Notes: a model not told the origin generated them from the letters alone. A DNA stretch of 64,000 nt from Streptomyces sp. R28 (GCF_041052385.1 NZ_CP163439.1:1-64000); one strand, 5' to 3'; positions 1 to 8,293 are shown, counted from the first letter of the stretch. Program-made: numbers and translations.

Positions 1-564
1 CCTCGTGAGCCCTGCCTTGGAGGCGCAGTACGGCGCCCCGCCCGGCAGGCCCGCCGCGGCGGCGACGGAGGTGAAGCCGACCACCTGACCGCCGCCCTTG
101 CTGCGGAAGTGTGCGACGGCCGCGTCGATGGTCGCCATCGCACCCAGCAGATTGACGTCGACCACCGCGCGGTGCGCCTCGAAGCGGCCCTCCCCGATGT
201 TGCCCCCTTCGTCGGCCCCCGCGTTGGCGATGACCATTCCGAGTCCGCCGAATTGCCGGGCCGCGTCGTCGATCGTCCGCGCCACGGCCTCGTGCTCGGT
301 CACGTCGAGGGCGGCCACGGTCACCGAACGCTGCGGGAACGCGGCGGTGAGCTGTGCTCGCAGGTCTTCCAGGACCTCGATTCTGCGCGCGGTGAGGTAC
401 ACGTCGTAGCCGCGGGCGCACAGCTCGGCTGCCAGCGCCTTGCCGATGCCCGAGCTGGCACCGGTCAGGAACGCGGTTCTCGCGGGCAGCGGGGGCCGGC
501 CCGGGTCGACGAAGGGCAGCTTCCCGAGCAGGCGGCGCGTGGTGGGCAGTTCAGTGCCGTTCAT
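1..564 (-). CDS. SDR-family oxidoreductase (3' end outside window)
   Basis: A short-chain dehydrogenase/reductase, expected to oxidise or reduce an alcohol/ketone with NAD(P) in the cytoplasm; the substrate is not predictable. The N-terminal Rossmann motif TGASSGIG lies at about residues 34-41, an IANAGAD motif follows in mid-protein, and the catalytic YCASK is readable close to the left edge. About 188 residues are visible; SDR proteins are usually 250-300, so only the C-terminal part is missing. The ATG at 562-564 is preceded by a good promoter (TTGACA at 649-654, CATGAT at 626-631, 17-bp spacer, read on the minus strand). It is divergent from the serine hydrolase gene and probably under the same TetR regulator. 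Confidence 0.9.
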   Translation of the reverse strand, partial: MNGTELPTTRRLLGKLPFVDPGRPPLPARTAFLTGASSGIGKALAAELCARGYDVYLTARRIEVLEDLRAQLTAAFPQRSVTVAALDVTEHEAVARTIDDAARQFGGLGMVIANAGADEGGNIGEGRFEAHRAVVDVNLLGAMATIDAAVAHFRSKGGGQVVGFTSVAAAAGLPGGAPYCASKAGLTR

Positions 565-625
565 CGGTCACCGTTCCTGTGCTTTGTGGAGCGGTCGGAG
601 GGGGGGGTTCAACGACCCCGTCGTC

Positions 626-702
626 ATCATGACCACTCACCCATAGCGTGTCAACGATGGTGACATCTCTGCTGACACCGGAGCTAGCACCACTGTTGAC
701 AC
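626..702. promoter_or_regulatory. Divergent promoter region with operator-like inverted repeat
   Basis: On the minus strand TTGACA (649-654) and CATGAT (626-631) are separated by 17 bp and would drive the SDR gene. GTGTCAAC (648-655) and GTTGACAC (695-702) form a perfect inverted repeat, with the weaker GGTGACA and TGACACC inside it. The same TGTCAACG core recurs in a palindrome just ahead of the tetR gene (1971-1981), so this is probably the operator of that regulator. This is inference from shared repeats. Confidence 0.5.
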
Positions 703-770
703 CGATGGATCGACGGGCCAGGGTGGAGGCGCCGAAGCTCGGCATGCCGACTCGATGAAGGGGCTCAGTA

Positions 771-1976
771 ATGCGCATTGAAGCGGGCGGATGGCTGCTG
801 GGAGCCGCCGCGGCGGGCGCCGGGGCGGTGTGGCTGTGGCGCCACCAGGACGAGGTCATGACCCGGCGCCCGGTCAATGAGTGGACGTTCACTCACATGA
901 ACCTGCTCATGCCCACCGAAGACGTCCGCCGCGGCGGGGATGTGTTCCCCCTGCCCCGGCGACCGCGCCCCCTGGACGTGACCTACGGCTTCGAGGGGCG
1001 GGAGCGCAGCCTTGCCGAACTGCACGCCCGAACGAACACCACCTCCTTCGTCGTGCTGCATGGTGGCGAGATCGTCCACGAGTCGTATCCGGGGCGCTTC
1101 GCCGGGAACGACGTACGGTTCCAGATGTTCTCGATGACCAAATCGGTGACGTCGATGCTGATCGGGATCGCCCTCGACGAGGGGGCGATCAAGGATGTGA
1201 CCGAGCCGGTGACGGCGTACTGCACGTGGCTGGCGGGCTCCGCCTTCGACGGAGTGACCATCGAGCAGCTGCTCGACATGAGCAGCGGGGTGGGCGACCT
1301 GGTGGAGGACCACACCGTTCGGGACAGTCTGATCAGCCGGTTCGCCAAGGCGCTTACAGGGGGCGGCTCGCTGCACGAGGTCGTGTCCTCAGCCGAGCGT
1401 TCGACCGAGGCCGGCACACAGTTCAGCTACTCGACGATCGACACCCAGGTCCTGGGATGGATGCTGGAGTCCGCCACCGGCCGCTCCCTCGCGCAGTACG
1501 CCACGGAGCGCCTGTGGAGCCGCATCGGCGCTGAGCACGACGCGTACTACTGGCTCACCCGGGGGCGTCCGCATACCGCGGTCGGCGGCGGCTCACTCAA
1601 TGCCACCGCCCGCGACATCGCCCGGCTGGGGCTGCTGATGTCCCGTGGCGGAGAGCTGAACGGGCAGCGCATCGTGCCCGAGCAATGGGTGACGCGCAGC
1701 CGGGGACGCGGGGTGGCGCACCTGGAGGTCGGCGCGCTGGGCCCCAGCGGCTACCCGCACTACGGGTACAGCAACCAGTGGTGGACACTCGGCGGCGAGC
1801 GGCGTCCGTTCACCGCGGTGGGGATCCACGGCCAGTACCTGTATGTGGACCCGGACGCCGACGTGGTGATCGTCAAGACCAGCGCGTGGCCGGCGGCGGA
1901 CGACCCCTCGCGTGACGCGGAGTCCGTCACGGCACTGCGGGCGGTGGCCGACCATCTGCACGAGGACCAGCGTTGA
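771..1976 (+). CDS. Serine hydrolase of the beta-lactamase/NylB-like family
   Basis: A 401-residue serine hydrolase of the penicillin-binding-protein/class C beta-lactamase fold, resembling 6-aminohexanoate-dimer hydrolase (NylB)-type amidases and esterases. The nucleophile motif SMTK is at residues 121-124, the second-base Tyr is in YST at about 220-222, and a GIHG stretch near the C-terminus takes the place of the KTG/HTG motif. Residues 8-24 are hydrophobic and may anchor the protein in the membrane. The ATG follows AAGGGG. It stands between the divergent SDR gene and a downstream tetR gene, which suggests a small catabolic or detoxification unit. The substrate is unknown. Confidence 0.88.
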   Translation: MRIEAGGWLLGAAAAGAGAVWLWRHQDEVMTRRPVNEWTFTHMNLLMPTEDVRRGGDVFPLPRRPRPLDVTYGFEGRERSLAELHARTNTTSFVVLHGGEIVHESYPGRFAGNDVRFQMFSMTKSVTSMLIGIALDEGAIKDVTEPVTAYCTWLAGSAFDGVTIEQLLDMSSGVGDLVEDHTVRDSLISRFAKALTGGGSLHEVVSSAERSTEAGTQFSYSTIDTQVLGWMLESATGRSLAQYATERLWSRIGAEHDAYYWLTRGRPHTAVGGGSLNATARDIARLGLLMSRGGELNGQRIVPEQWVTRSRGRGVAHLEVGALGPSGYPHYGYSNQWWTLGGERRPFTAVGIHGQYLYVDPDADVVIVKTSAWPAADDPSRDAESVTALRAVADHLHEDQR

Positions 1977-1981
1977 CAACG
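1971..1981. promoter_or_regulatory. Palindrome ahead of tetR
   Basis: CGTTGACAACG is a palindrome with a single central base; it covers the stop codon of the hydrolase gene and is followed by GTTGATAC. It shares TGTCAACG with the divergent promoter region at 648-702 and could be the autoregulatory operator of the TetR protein. Confidence 0.4.
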
Positions 1982-1992
1982 CCGTTGATACG

Positions 1993-2736
1993 ATGACGGC
2001 CATGACACGCGCGAAGACCGGCTCGGCGGGGGCTACTCCCCCGCGGCGGAAGCGGCGTACGGCATCCTTCCTCACCCCGGATCTGATCCTGGACACCGCA
2101 ATGGCCGTGATCGAGAGGGACGGCCCGCAAGCGCTCACCTTCCGTCGGCTGGGCACTGATCTGGGCGCCGACCACACAGCCGTCCTGCGGCACTTCCGCG
2201 GCAAGGACGACCTGCTGCTCGGCCTGGCCGCCCGGCTGGTCAGCGATGCCCTGCACGACTTCGCACCGTCGGACAGCTGGCGCGAGACCCTCGCGTCGCT
2301 CGCCCGTCGGATCCGTGCCGCATGCCTGCAGCACCCGGGCGTGGCCGTCCTGGTCGCGGCCCGCACCTCGCGGCGCGAGCCGGAGTTCCAGGGCGCCGAC
2401 GTGGTCATCGGCGCCCTGCTCGAGGCCGGCCTCCAGGGACGCGAAGCGGCCTCGTACTACCGGGTCCTGGCCGATACGGCGCTCGCCGTCAGCGCCTTCG
2501 AGGCCTCCTTCAACGTGCTGGACAAGGGCGCCCAGGACGGCGACCGGCTAGCCTGGCGCCGCGAGTACCTGACGGCCTCACCACAGCGGTACCCGAACCT
2601 GGCACAGGTCGCCCCCTACCTCGCCGACATCGACGAAGAAGACCAGTTCGAGACCGCGATCGGCCTGCTCCTCGACGCCGTGGAACTCCGCGCGCAGCGC
2701 GCCCGCGGAGAGGGAAGCGAACGCACGGAGAACTGA
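1993..2736 (+). CDS. TetR-family transcriptional regulator
   Basis: A 247-residue TetR-type repressor. An Arg/Lys-rich tail precedes an N-terminal helix-turn-helix (LTFRRLGTDLGADHTAVLR, then HFRGKDDLL), followed by an all-helical ligand-binding domain of the TetR_C type. The ATG at 1993 is chosen because an upstream in-frame ATG (1912) lies inside the hydrolase gene; a second possible ATG is at 2002. The gene begins 16 bp after the hydrolase stop codon and probably controls both the hydrolase and the divergent SDR gene through the shared GTGTCAAC repeats. The ligand is unknown. Confidence 0.9.
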   Translation: MTAMTRAKTGSAGATPPRRKRRTASFLTPDLILDTAMAVIERDGPQALTFRRLGTDLGADHTAVLRHFRGKDDLLLGLAARLVSDALHDFAPSDSWRETLASLARRIRAACLQHPGVAVLVAARTSRREPEFQGADVVIGALLEAGLQGREAASYYRVLADTALAVSAFEASFNVLDKGAQDGDRLAWRREYLTASPQRYPNLAQVAPYLADIDEEDQFETAIGLLLDAVELRAQRARGEGSERTEN

Positions 2737-2810
2737 CGCCCTACGTCCGGCTCCAGCCAAGGTGCCGCAGGCCAGAGGCTCTCAAGTAGCCGACGCAAGC
2801 CTCACTCATT

Positions 2811-2843
2811 CGCCCCGGCCGGTGGGAGTTACCGGCCGGGGCG
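2811..2843. terminator. Bidirectional terminator hairpin
   Basis: A perfect 13-bp stem (CGCCCCGGCCGGT / ACCGGCCGGGGCG) with a 7-nt loop sits between the convergent tetR gene and the hydroxyacid dehydrogenase gene. There is no U-tract, which is usual for high-GC actinobacteria. Confidence 0.8.
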
Positions 2844-2857
2844 CGTGCTACTCGCTC

Positions 2858-3841
2858 TCAGGCGGGGTGCGTCTCGTCGACCACGTATCCGCGCCGCTTG
2901 TCCACCACGTTGCGCAGCGGCCGGCCCTCGATGTGCCGGGTGAGGTTGTCGAGGAACACCTCGACGAGCGCGTCCCGCTCGCTGGTGGTCTCGCCCGCCG
3001 TGTGCGGGGAGATCATCACGCCGGGCATGTCCCACAGGGGTGATTCGGCAGGCAGCGGTTCCTGGACGAACACGTCCAGGGCTGCACCGGCGAGCCGTCC
3101 GGCGGCGAGGTGGTCGACCAGCGCCTCCTCGTCGACGAGTCCGCCCCGGCCTACGTTGATCAGCCGCGCCCCCGGCTTCATGGCGGCGAGCACGGGAGCG
3201 TCGACCATGCCCCGGGTGCCCTGGGTGAGGGGTGCGGCCAGGACGACGTAGTCCGCTTCCGTCAGCACGGAGCGCAGGGTCGTCGCACCGTGGACCGTGC
3301 CGAAGTCGGGGTCGTCCGTGCGGGCCTTGCGGCCCGCGCCGCACACACGCATCCCGACGGCGCGCAGCAGCCGGGCGATGGCCCGGCCGATCGGCCCCGT
3401 CCCCCAGACCAGCACGGTGCGTCCGGTGATGCCGTCACTGGGGCGCGGACGCCACTCACGGCGCCGGTGGTGCTCCCAGGTGCCGGGGAAGTCCTTGGCG
3501 AGGGCAAGGATCAGGCCGAGCACGTACTCGGCGGTCGGCTGGTCGTAGACCCCCCGGGCGTTGGTCAGGACTACGCCCGGATCGTCCACCAGGGCGGGGA
3601 AGAGGAAGGAGTCCACGCCCGCGGAGGCCGCGTGAACCCAGCGGGGTGCCTTCTCCGGGTTGTCGGGCCAGGCCTCACGGATGGCCGGGGTGATGGTCAC
3701 CCAGGCCAGGAGGGCGTCGGCGCCGGGGAGGAGGTAGGGCAGTTCCTCCTCGGTGGCGTAGACGGTGTCCGCGAGGCTTTCGATGCGTGCGGTGGCGGGG
3801 GGCCGGTTGCCGCGGTAGAGGACGACGAGTCGGTCGGGCAT
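2858..3841 (-). CDS. D-2-hydroxyacid dehydrogenase
   Basis: A full-length (327 aa) NAD(P)-dependent D-isomer 2-hydroxyacid dehydrogenase, interconverting 2-oxoacids and D-2-hydroxyacids. It has the Rossmann motif WGTGPIG (146-152), the substrate-binding/catalytic Arg in NVGRGGLVD (R232), the general-acid Glu in VQEPLP (E261) and the catalytic His in SPHTAG (H280). The order R-E-H is canonical. It ends at the shared terminator hairpin and lies one base from the end of an aldehyde dehydrogenase remnant read in the same direction, so the two were probably one oxidation operon before the upstream gene was truncated. The exact substrate cannot be given. Confidence 0.93.
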   Translation of the reverse strand: MPDRLVVLYRGNRPPATARIESLADTVYATEEELPYLLPGADALLAWVTITPAIREAWPDNPEKAPRWVHAASAGVDSFLFPALVDDPGVVLTNARGVYDQPTAEYVLGLILALAKDFPGTWEHHRRREWRPRPSDGITGRTVLVWGTGPIGRAIARLLRAVGMRVCGAGRKARTDDPDFGTVHGATTLRSVLTEADYVVLAAPLTQGTRGMVDAPVLAAMKPGARLINVGRGGLVDEEALVDHLAAGRLAGAALDVFVQEPLPAESPLWDMPGVMISPHTAGETTSERDALVEVFLDNLTRHIEGRPLRNVVDKRRGYVVDETHPA

Positions 3842-3842
3842 G

Positions 3843-4118
3843 TCAGGCTCCGACGGGGACGGCTATGTACTTGTACTCGAGGAACTCGTTGATGCCGACG
3901 CGTCCGCCTTCGCGGCCGAGGCCGGACTGCTTGACGCCGCCGAAGGGCGCGGCGGGGTTGGAGACCAGTCCGGTGTTGATGCCGATCATGCCGCTTTCGA
4001 GACATTCGGCGACACGCAGGGCACGGTCAAGGTGCTGGGTGAACAGGTAGGCGGCCAGGCCGAATTCGGTGTCGTTGGCGGCCGCGACCGCCTCGTCCTC
4101 GGTCTCGAAGGTCGCGTC
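3843..4118 (-). pseudogene. C-terminal fragment of a succinate-semialdehyde-type aldehyde dehydrogenase
   Basis: About 90 residues match the C-terminus of NAD(P)-dependent aldehyde dehydrogenases of the succinate-semialdehyde (GabD) type: DEAVAAANDTEFGLAAYLF, GMIGINTG, AAPFGGVKQSGLGREGG and a GINEFLEYKYIAVPV ending. The catalytic Cys and Glu regions are missing because the gene is joined at about 4118 to an unrelated DUF6192 fragment on the other strand. There is no start codon or active site, so it is a remnant. It sits directly upstream of the hydroxyacid dehydrogenase gene. Confidence 0.85.
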
Positions 4119-4497
4119 GGCCGACAAGGTGAAGGTCGTCGAGGAGCTGACCCGGGACGAGTCCGTCGCTGCGGAGGTGACCACGGGGCTGCTGCGCCGG
4201 CCGGACGTCGCGTTCAAGGCGATGGGTGATGACACCGCTCGCCACCAGGTCAACCGGGCCCAGGTCGCACGCGGCCAGCAGGCCCGCGAGGACTTCGAGG
4301 AGAAAAACCCACTCGCCCCGGCGATCCGTGCGATCGACCGTTCGGTGGAGTTCCTGGACCTGGTCACCGCCTGCCACGCGTTCGTCGCGGCGGCCGCCCG
4401 GGTCGTCCCGGGCCTGCGCGACCGGCAGCTCGGTGACGACGAACGCGTCCTGGTCCACGAAAACGTCGCCCGGGTGCGGGCCACCTTCTCTGAACTA
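4119..4497 (+). pseudogene. DUF6192-like fragment
   Basis: Plus-strand reading gives about 125 residues (KVKVVEELTRDESVAAEVTT, LLRRPDVAFKAMGDDTARH, VEFLDLVTACHAFVAAAARV, ENVARVRATFSEL) that I recognise as the middle-to-C-terminal part of the DUF6192 family, helical proteins of unknown function common in Streptomyces and often found near mobile elements. The 5' half is absent, replaced by the aldehyde dehydrogenase fragment. The 3' end is cut by the IS at 4498. It is a remnant without a function of its own. Confidence 0.6.
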
Positions 4498-4586
4498 AGA
4501 AGCTGTTGTCTTTTCGATCTTGAGCGGTGGCAGTCGAACGCGGGTTTCCGGTCGGGTGATCCTGCCGTGGCGAGAGCATGAGGAAG

Positions 4587-4638
4587 GGGCCTCCTGAACA
4601 GCTCGTGGGTGTCGAATCCAGAGAGCAACAGGAGGCCC
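4587..4638 (+). promoter_or_regulatory. Hairpin covering the transposase ribosome-binding site
   Basis: GGGCCTCCTG (4587-4596) and CAGGAGGCCC (4629-4638) are perfect 10-bp arms. The right arm holds the AGGAGG Shine-Dalgarno of the GTG start at 4641, so the folded mRNA would hide the site. The same arms occur in copy 2 and, with changed sequence, ahead of the related fragment at 42.5 kb. Confidence 0.6.
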
Positions 4639-4640
4639 GT

Positions 4641-5558
4641 GTGCCGCAGTCTTCCGTGTTGATGGCCGGGCGGTCCAACTCGGCCGCTCCAACGTGTGAT
4701 TGCCTCGCGCACGTGTACGGCAACGCGGCTGACCGGCCCGAACGGCAGCGCCGGTACCCGTCGGACATGACGGACGCGGAGTGGGCCGAGGTCCGGCCGC
4801 TGTTGCCGGTGCCGGGGTGGATGCGCGGGCGGGGTGGCCGGCCGGAGGGATACTGCCACCGCGCGCTGCCGGACGCGATCCGGTATCTCGTGGACAACGG
4901 GATCAAGTGGCGTGCGATGCCGGCCGACTTCCCGCCGTGGGACCGGGTGTATGCCTTCTTCCGCCGCTGGCGCGACCACGCCCTGGTCAGGGAGTTCCAT
5001 GACCGGCTGCGCGCCCAGGTCCGCGAGCGGCTGGGCCGGGACGCGGAGCCGACGGCCGGCGTGATCGACTCGCAGTCGGTCAAGGCGGACGCCGTCGTCG
5101 GCGCCGACAGCCGCGGCTTCGACGGCGGCAAGCTGGTCAACGGGCGCAAGCGGCACGTTGTGGTCGACACCCTCGGCCTGCTGCTCGGCGTGATGGTCAC
5201 GAGCGCGGATGTCGGCGACCACGCCGCCGCCCAAGTCCTGCTGCGCCAAGTCGCCGACGCCCACCACCTGCTGGAACTGGTCTGGGCCGACGGCGGCTAC
5301 ACCGGCAGCCTAGTCGAATACTGCCTGGCCACGTTCGCGCTGGTGTTGGCGATCGTCAAGCGCAGCGATGACATGCGCGGCTTCGTGGTACTGCCCAAGC
5401 GGTGGATCGTCGAGCGTCTCTTCGCCCACCTGATGCGCACCCGCCGCCTGGCGCGCGACTTCGAACGCCGCACCACCAGCGCCGAGGTGATGATCTACTG
5501 GTCGATGACTCTGCTCATGACCCGCCGGCCGGCCCGCTCACCCCGCGGGCGGGCGTGA
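4641..5558 (+). CDS. IS5-family DDE transposase (copy 1)
   Basis: A transposase of about 305 residues that cuts and joins the ends of its own IS. The N-terminal MTDAEWAEVRPLLPVPGW region is the insertion-element DUF4096-like domain. The DDE catalytic domain has VIDSQSVKAD (first Asp), LVWADGGYTG (second Asp) and KRWIVERLFAHL (Glu). The GTG at 4641 is preferred over the ATG at 4578 because AGGAGG lies 5 nt upstream and the ATG falls inside the left part of the hairpin. The 3' end overlaps the passenger ORF on the other strand by 44 bp. It differs from copy 2 at four visible residues (PERQ/PDRQ, SVKAD/SVNAD, GDHAA/GDRAA, RRLAR/RRPAR). Confidence 0.93.
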   Translation: MPQSSVLMAGRSNSAAPTCDCLAHVYGNAADRPERQRRYPSDMTDAEWAEVRPLLPVPGWMRGRGGRPEGYCHRALPDAIRYLVDNGIKWRAMPADFPPWDRVYAFFRRWRDHALVREFHDRLRAQVRERLGRDAEPTAGVIDSQSVKADAVVGADSRGFDGGKLVNGRKRHVVVDTLGLLLGVMVTSADVGDHAAAQVLLRQVADAHHLLELVWADGGYTGSLVEYCLATFALVLAIVKRSDDMRGFVVLPKRWIVERLFAHLMRTRRLARDFERRTTSAEVMIYWSMTLLMTRRPARSPRGRA

Positions 5559-6093
5559 ACCGGCCCGGCGCCGACTCGGCCAGCCAGCCACGCGCGACCA
5601 GGCGTTTCGCCTTCGACCGCAGCGCCTCCACCCGCGCCGGAACCACGTCCATGCCGAACAAGGCGGCCATCTCCTGCCAGGTCAGCGGTCCCTGCCCGAG
5701 CCGGGCCCGGTCCGCGAGCGCGGTGAGGACGCGCTGGTAGTCCACCGACAACACCGACCACGCAACCCCTTCACGCCACACCGGCACCTGCGACTTCGCC
5801 TTCGCCGCTCCCGGCGTCGGCGATGCCTCCCCGGCCTGTCCATCGGCGGTCGGTGCTGTCCGGCCGGCCTGGTCAGGGCCATGCCCGGTCTCGTCCGCCG
5901 GGGCAAGCACCTCATCCACCCGCGAGCGAGCGATGGCCCATTCCTTCCAGTCCCGCTCGGCCACGGCCAGTTCAGCCTGGATGCGATCGGCCTCCTCCCG
6001 CAGCTCGTCCATACGGCGGCGAGCGACGAGCTCGCGCTGTCCCAGCAGTCCCACGACCGACGGCATCCATGACCTCCACAGCAGCGGCGACAC
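5515..6093 (-). CDS. IS-borne passenger protein, coiled coil plus winged-helix-like C-terminus
   Basis: A 192-residue ORF inside the inverted repeats and present in both copies of the element, so it moves with the IS. The N-terminus is a charged helix likely to form a coiled coil (RRRMDELREEADRIQAEL). The middle is Ala/Pro/Gly-rich. The C-terminal 85 residues (VLTALADRARLGQGPLTWQE, then RVEALRSKAKRLVARGW) resemble a winged-helix DNA-binding fold. Its 3' end overlaps that of the transposase by 44 bp, tail to tail. It could regulate transposition or bind the IS ends; no function is established that I know of. It has Trp where copy 2 has Cys (TWQEM/TCQEM). Confidence 0.6.
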   Translation of the reverse strand: MSPLLWRSWMPSVVGLLGQRELVARRRMDELREEADRIQAELAVAERDWKEWAIARSRVDEVLAPADETGHGPDQAGRTAPTADGQAGEASPTPGAAKAKSQVPVWREGVAWSVLSVDYQRVLTALADRARLGQGPLTWQEMAALFGMDVVPARVEALRSKAKRLVARGWLAESAPGRFTPARGVSGPAGGS

Positions 6094-6413
6094 GACAGAC
6101 CACCACTCCCACAGGACCCTCGACCCTATGCCCGACCAGCGAAAACGCCGTCCTCAAGCCCGGAAAGACAACAACTTCTCAGGGCCGTGGATGGGTGAAC
6201 AAGCCCTGCCCGCACCCAGCGGCGGACCGTGCCGTAGCAGTCCCAAGCCAGGTCGACACTGGATCCCAGGCCGACCGAAGGCAATGCCTGAGAAGCAGAA
6301 ACAGGTCTACCCACCCGTAGTATCACTGACTCAAGCACCCACAGCCTGAGTGCCTGTCCTGCCTCGCTGCAAGGCCGCGGGGCTTCACCCGGCCACGAAC
6401 CGAGGAGAATCGG

Positions 6414-7028
6414 ATGCCCGAAAGCACGGCTCCAGCCACTGAGTTGACATCGCAATACGTCAACCAGGTAGCCAGTGACCTCGAACGCAACGTCAAGGAT
6501 CAGGAGCGCATCACCGCGGAAATCACCGCGCTTCAGCAGCAGTTGGCCGCTCTGCAGCATGACCACACGGTGCTGGTGAACATGCAACAGGCACTTGGCG
6601 TCGCGGCGACGACACCTGAACCTGTACGCGCCGACAGTGCCACCGTGCCCTCCCCCCGGCAGAAGGCCACTGCCAAGCCTCGCAAGCAGGCGAAGGCGCC
6701 GACTGCCGAAAAGCCCGCGGCCAAGAAGCAGACCGGCAAGAAGTCCGACGCGAAGACGGTTCAGCCCACGCTGGTGGAACTTGTCCGCACTCACCTGACG
6801 GAGCAGAGTGAACCCCGCTCTGCGGCGGAGATCGCCACGGCACTCAGCCAGGCACACCCCGCCCGTGGCGTCAAAACCACTGTCGTGCGCACCACCGTCG
6901 AAAACCTTGTGGCCAGGAACCAGGCCCAGCGCACCAAGCAGGGCAATTCCGTCTTCTACACGGCTCCCAATCCGCCGGAGCCCACGGCAGCGCCCAAGGC
7001 CGAGACTCAGCCCGAAACCGCTGGATAG
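6414..7028 (+). CDS. Coiled-coil, Lys/Ala-rich, winged-helix protein
   Basis: A 204-residue protein in three parts: an N-terminal coiled coil (residues 15-60, QDQ-rich heptads such as ITAEITALQQQLAALQHDH), a histone-H1-like basic linker rich in Lys, Ala and Pro (about 75-120) and a C-terminal winged-helix-like segment (LVELVRTHLTEQSEPRSAAE, TTVVRTTVENLVARN, GNSVFYT) of the type found in BlaI/MarR-like or Fe-S-less regulators. It is probably a DNA-binding, nucleoid-like regulator. GAGGAGA precedes the ATG by 6 nt. The gene stands alone between two IS regions; 6180-6413 ahead of it holds nothing I recognise. Confidence 0.65.
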   Translation: MPESTAPATELTSQYVNQVASDLERNVKDQERITAEITALQQQLAALQHDHTVLVNMQQALGVAATTPEPVRADSATVPSPRQKATAKPRKQAKAPTAEKPAAKKQTGKKSDAKTVQPTLVELVRTHLTEQSEPRSAAEIATALSQAHPARGVKTTVVRTTVENLVARNQAQRTKQGNSVFYTAPNPPEPTAAPKAETQPETAG

Positions 7029-7211
7029 GCCGCGCTGGCGTGGACGGAGCTCCCGGCGCCGCGCTCGCGCCGACACTCCTGTTCATGGGAGCTCGCCCTC
7101 CCTGCCTGCCACGCTCACTGTGTGGCGGCGGGCTGGTCAGCACGGGCGCCAGGTGCGCACTTCGAGGTGGAGGATCTGCGCCTCCGCCCGAAGGCGTCCG
7201 GTCTCGCCATC

Positions 7212-7387
7212 CACTGGTGTACAGCGTCCAGCCGTTCTTCCGCTCCAGCGGCCGTAACCAGCGGCCGTAACCAGCCCCCGCAAACAAGCCAGCGCAGACT
7301 GACGCGGCTCCTCCCGGTTGAACCGGTGCACGAACCGCTCACGCAGTACGTCCAGCTCTCCGCCCCACAACCTGAAGCGCTCCGGGA
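7212..7387 (-). pseudogene. IS701-family transposase N-terminal relic
   Basis: Minus-strand reading gives ERFRLWGGELDVLRERFVHR, EEPRQSALACLRGLV and, after a slip, PLERKNGWTL, which is the start of IS701-type transposases of Streptomyces. A 13-bp tandem duplication (CGGCCGTAACCAG twice, near 7248-7273) has inserted residues between RGLV and PLERKN. The rest of the transposase is absent. The 5' edge touches the IS3 element. Confidence 0.7.
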
Positions 7388-7399
7388 TCGGTGGAGGCT

Positions 7400-8293
7400 C
7401 TATGCGTTGACTCCAGCCGCCGGTTGGGGCTGGTGTTGAGCGTAGTAGTTGGTTTCGTGCTCGTGAGGCGGGATATCGCCAGTCGCTGTGTGGAGGCGTT
7501 GGTTGTTGAATCAGTTGACCCATTCCGCGGTGGCGAGTTCGAGGTCGGAGAGGCCGCGCCAGGGCCGACGGGGCTTGATCAACTCCGTTTTGTAGAGGCC
7601 GATCTGGGATTCCATGAGCGCGTTGTCCAGGCCGTCGCCGACGGTGCCGATCGAGGCGTCGATGCCGGCGTCGAGGAGGTGCGCGGTGAACGCGAACGAT
7701 GTGTACTGACTGCCCGCATCCCAATGATGAACCAGCCCTGGTCCAGCGGGAGTTCCGGCACGGTCGCGGCGCCACAGGGCCATGTCGAGGGCGTCGAGGA
7801 CGAGCTTGGCCCGCTTGCTGGTGGCTGCGGACCAGCCCACGATCGCTCGGGAGAACACGTCCACGACGAACGCGACGTAGACGATCCCGGACCAGGTGGC
7901 GACATAGGTGAAGTCGGCCACCCACCGCTCGTTCGGACGTGCCGCGGTGAAGTCGCGCCGGAGCAGGTCACCAGCCCTGTCCTGGCCGTCGTCCCGGATG
8001 ATGGTGCGGATCTTCTTCCCCCGTCGGGCACCCTCCAGGCCCAGGTCGCGCATCGGCCGGGCGACTGTGCAGCGGGCTGCTTCGATGCCCTCACGGTGCA
8101 GCTGCCGCCAGACTTTGCGGACCCCGTAGACGCCGTAGTTGTCGGCGTGGACGCGGCTGATCTGGGTTTTCAGCTCCGCGTCCCGGATCGCCCGGGCGCT
8201 GGGTGCACGGTTCCTGGCGGCGTAGTAGGTGCTGGTTGCGATCTTCAGTCCGTGGCCAGAGAGCACACGGCAGATCGGCTCGACGCCGAACAC
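7400..8293 (-). pseudogene. IS3 OrfB (DDE integrase), interrupted by a nonsense codon
   Basis: An rve-type transposase: HTH_21-like N-terminus (FGVEPICRVLSGHGLKIATS), then the DDE domain with WVADFTYVATW (first Asp), HHWDAGSQYTS (second Asp) and DNALMESQIGLYKTEL (Glu). After EWVN the codon for the conserved Trp (EWV-D/N-WFNN) reads TGA at 7511-7513. Beyond it the same frame continues FNNQRLHTATGDIPPHE to a TAG at 7400. So OrfB is cut by one nonsense mutation and loses its last 36 residues. Normally it is made as an OrfAB fusion by -1 frameshifting from orfA. Confidence 0.85.

Larger units (their letters stand above)
4498..6179 (+). mobile_element. IS5-family insertion sequence with passenger gene, copy 1 (1682 bp)
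   Basis: Bounded by imperfect terminal inverted repeats (AGAAGCTGTTGTCTTT at the left, the complement of AGAAGTTGTTGTCTTT at the right). A near-identical copy of exactly the same length lies at 60149-61830, which fixes the ends. It carries a DDE transposase and a convergent passenger ORF. The left flank is TA but the right flank is CA, so unlike copy 2 it lacks a TA duplication; rearrangement after insertion is likely. Confidence 0.9.
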
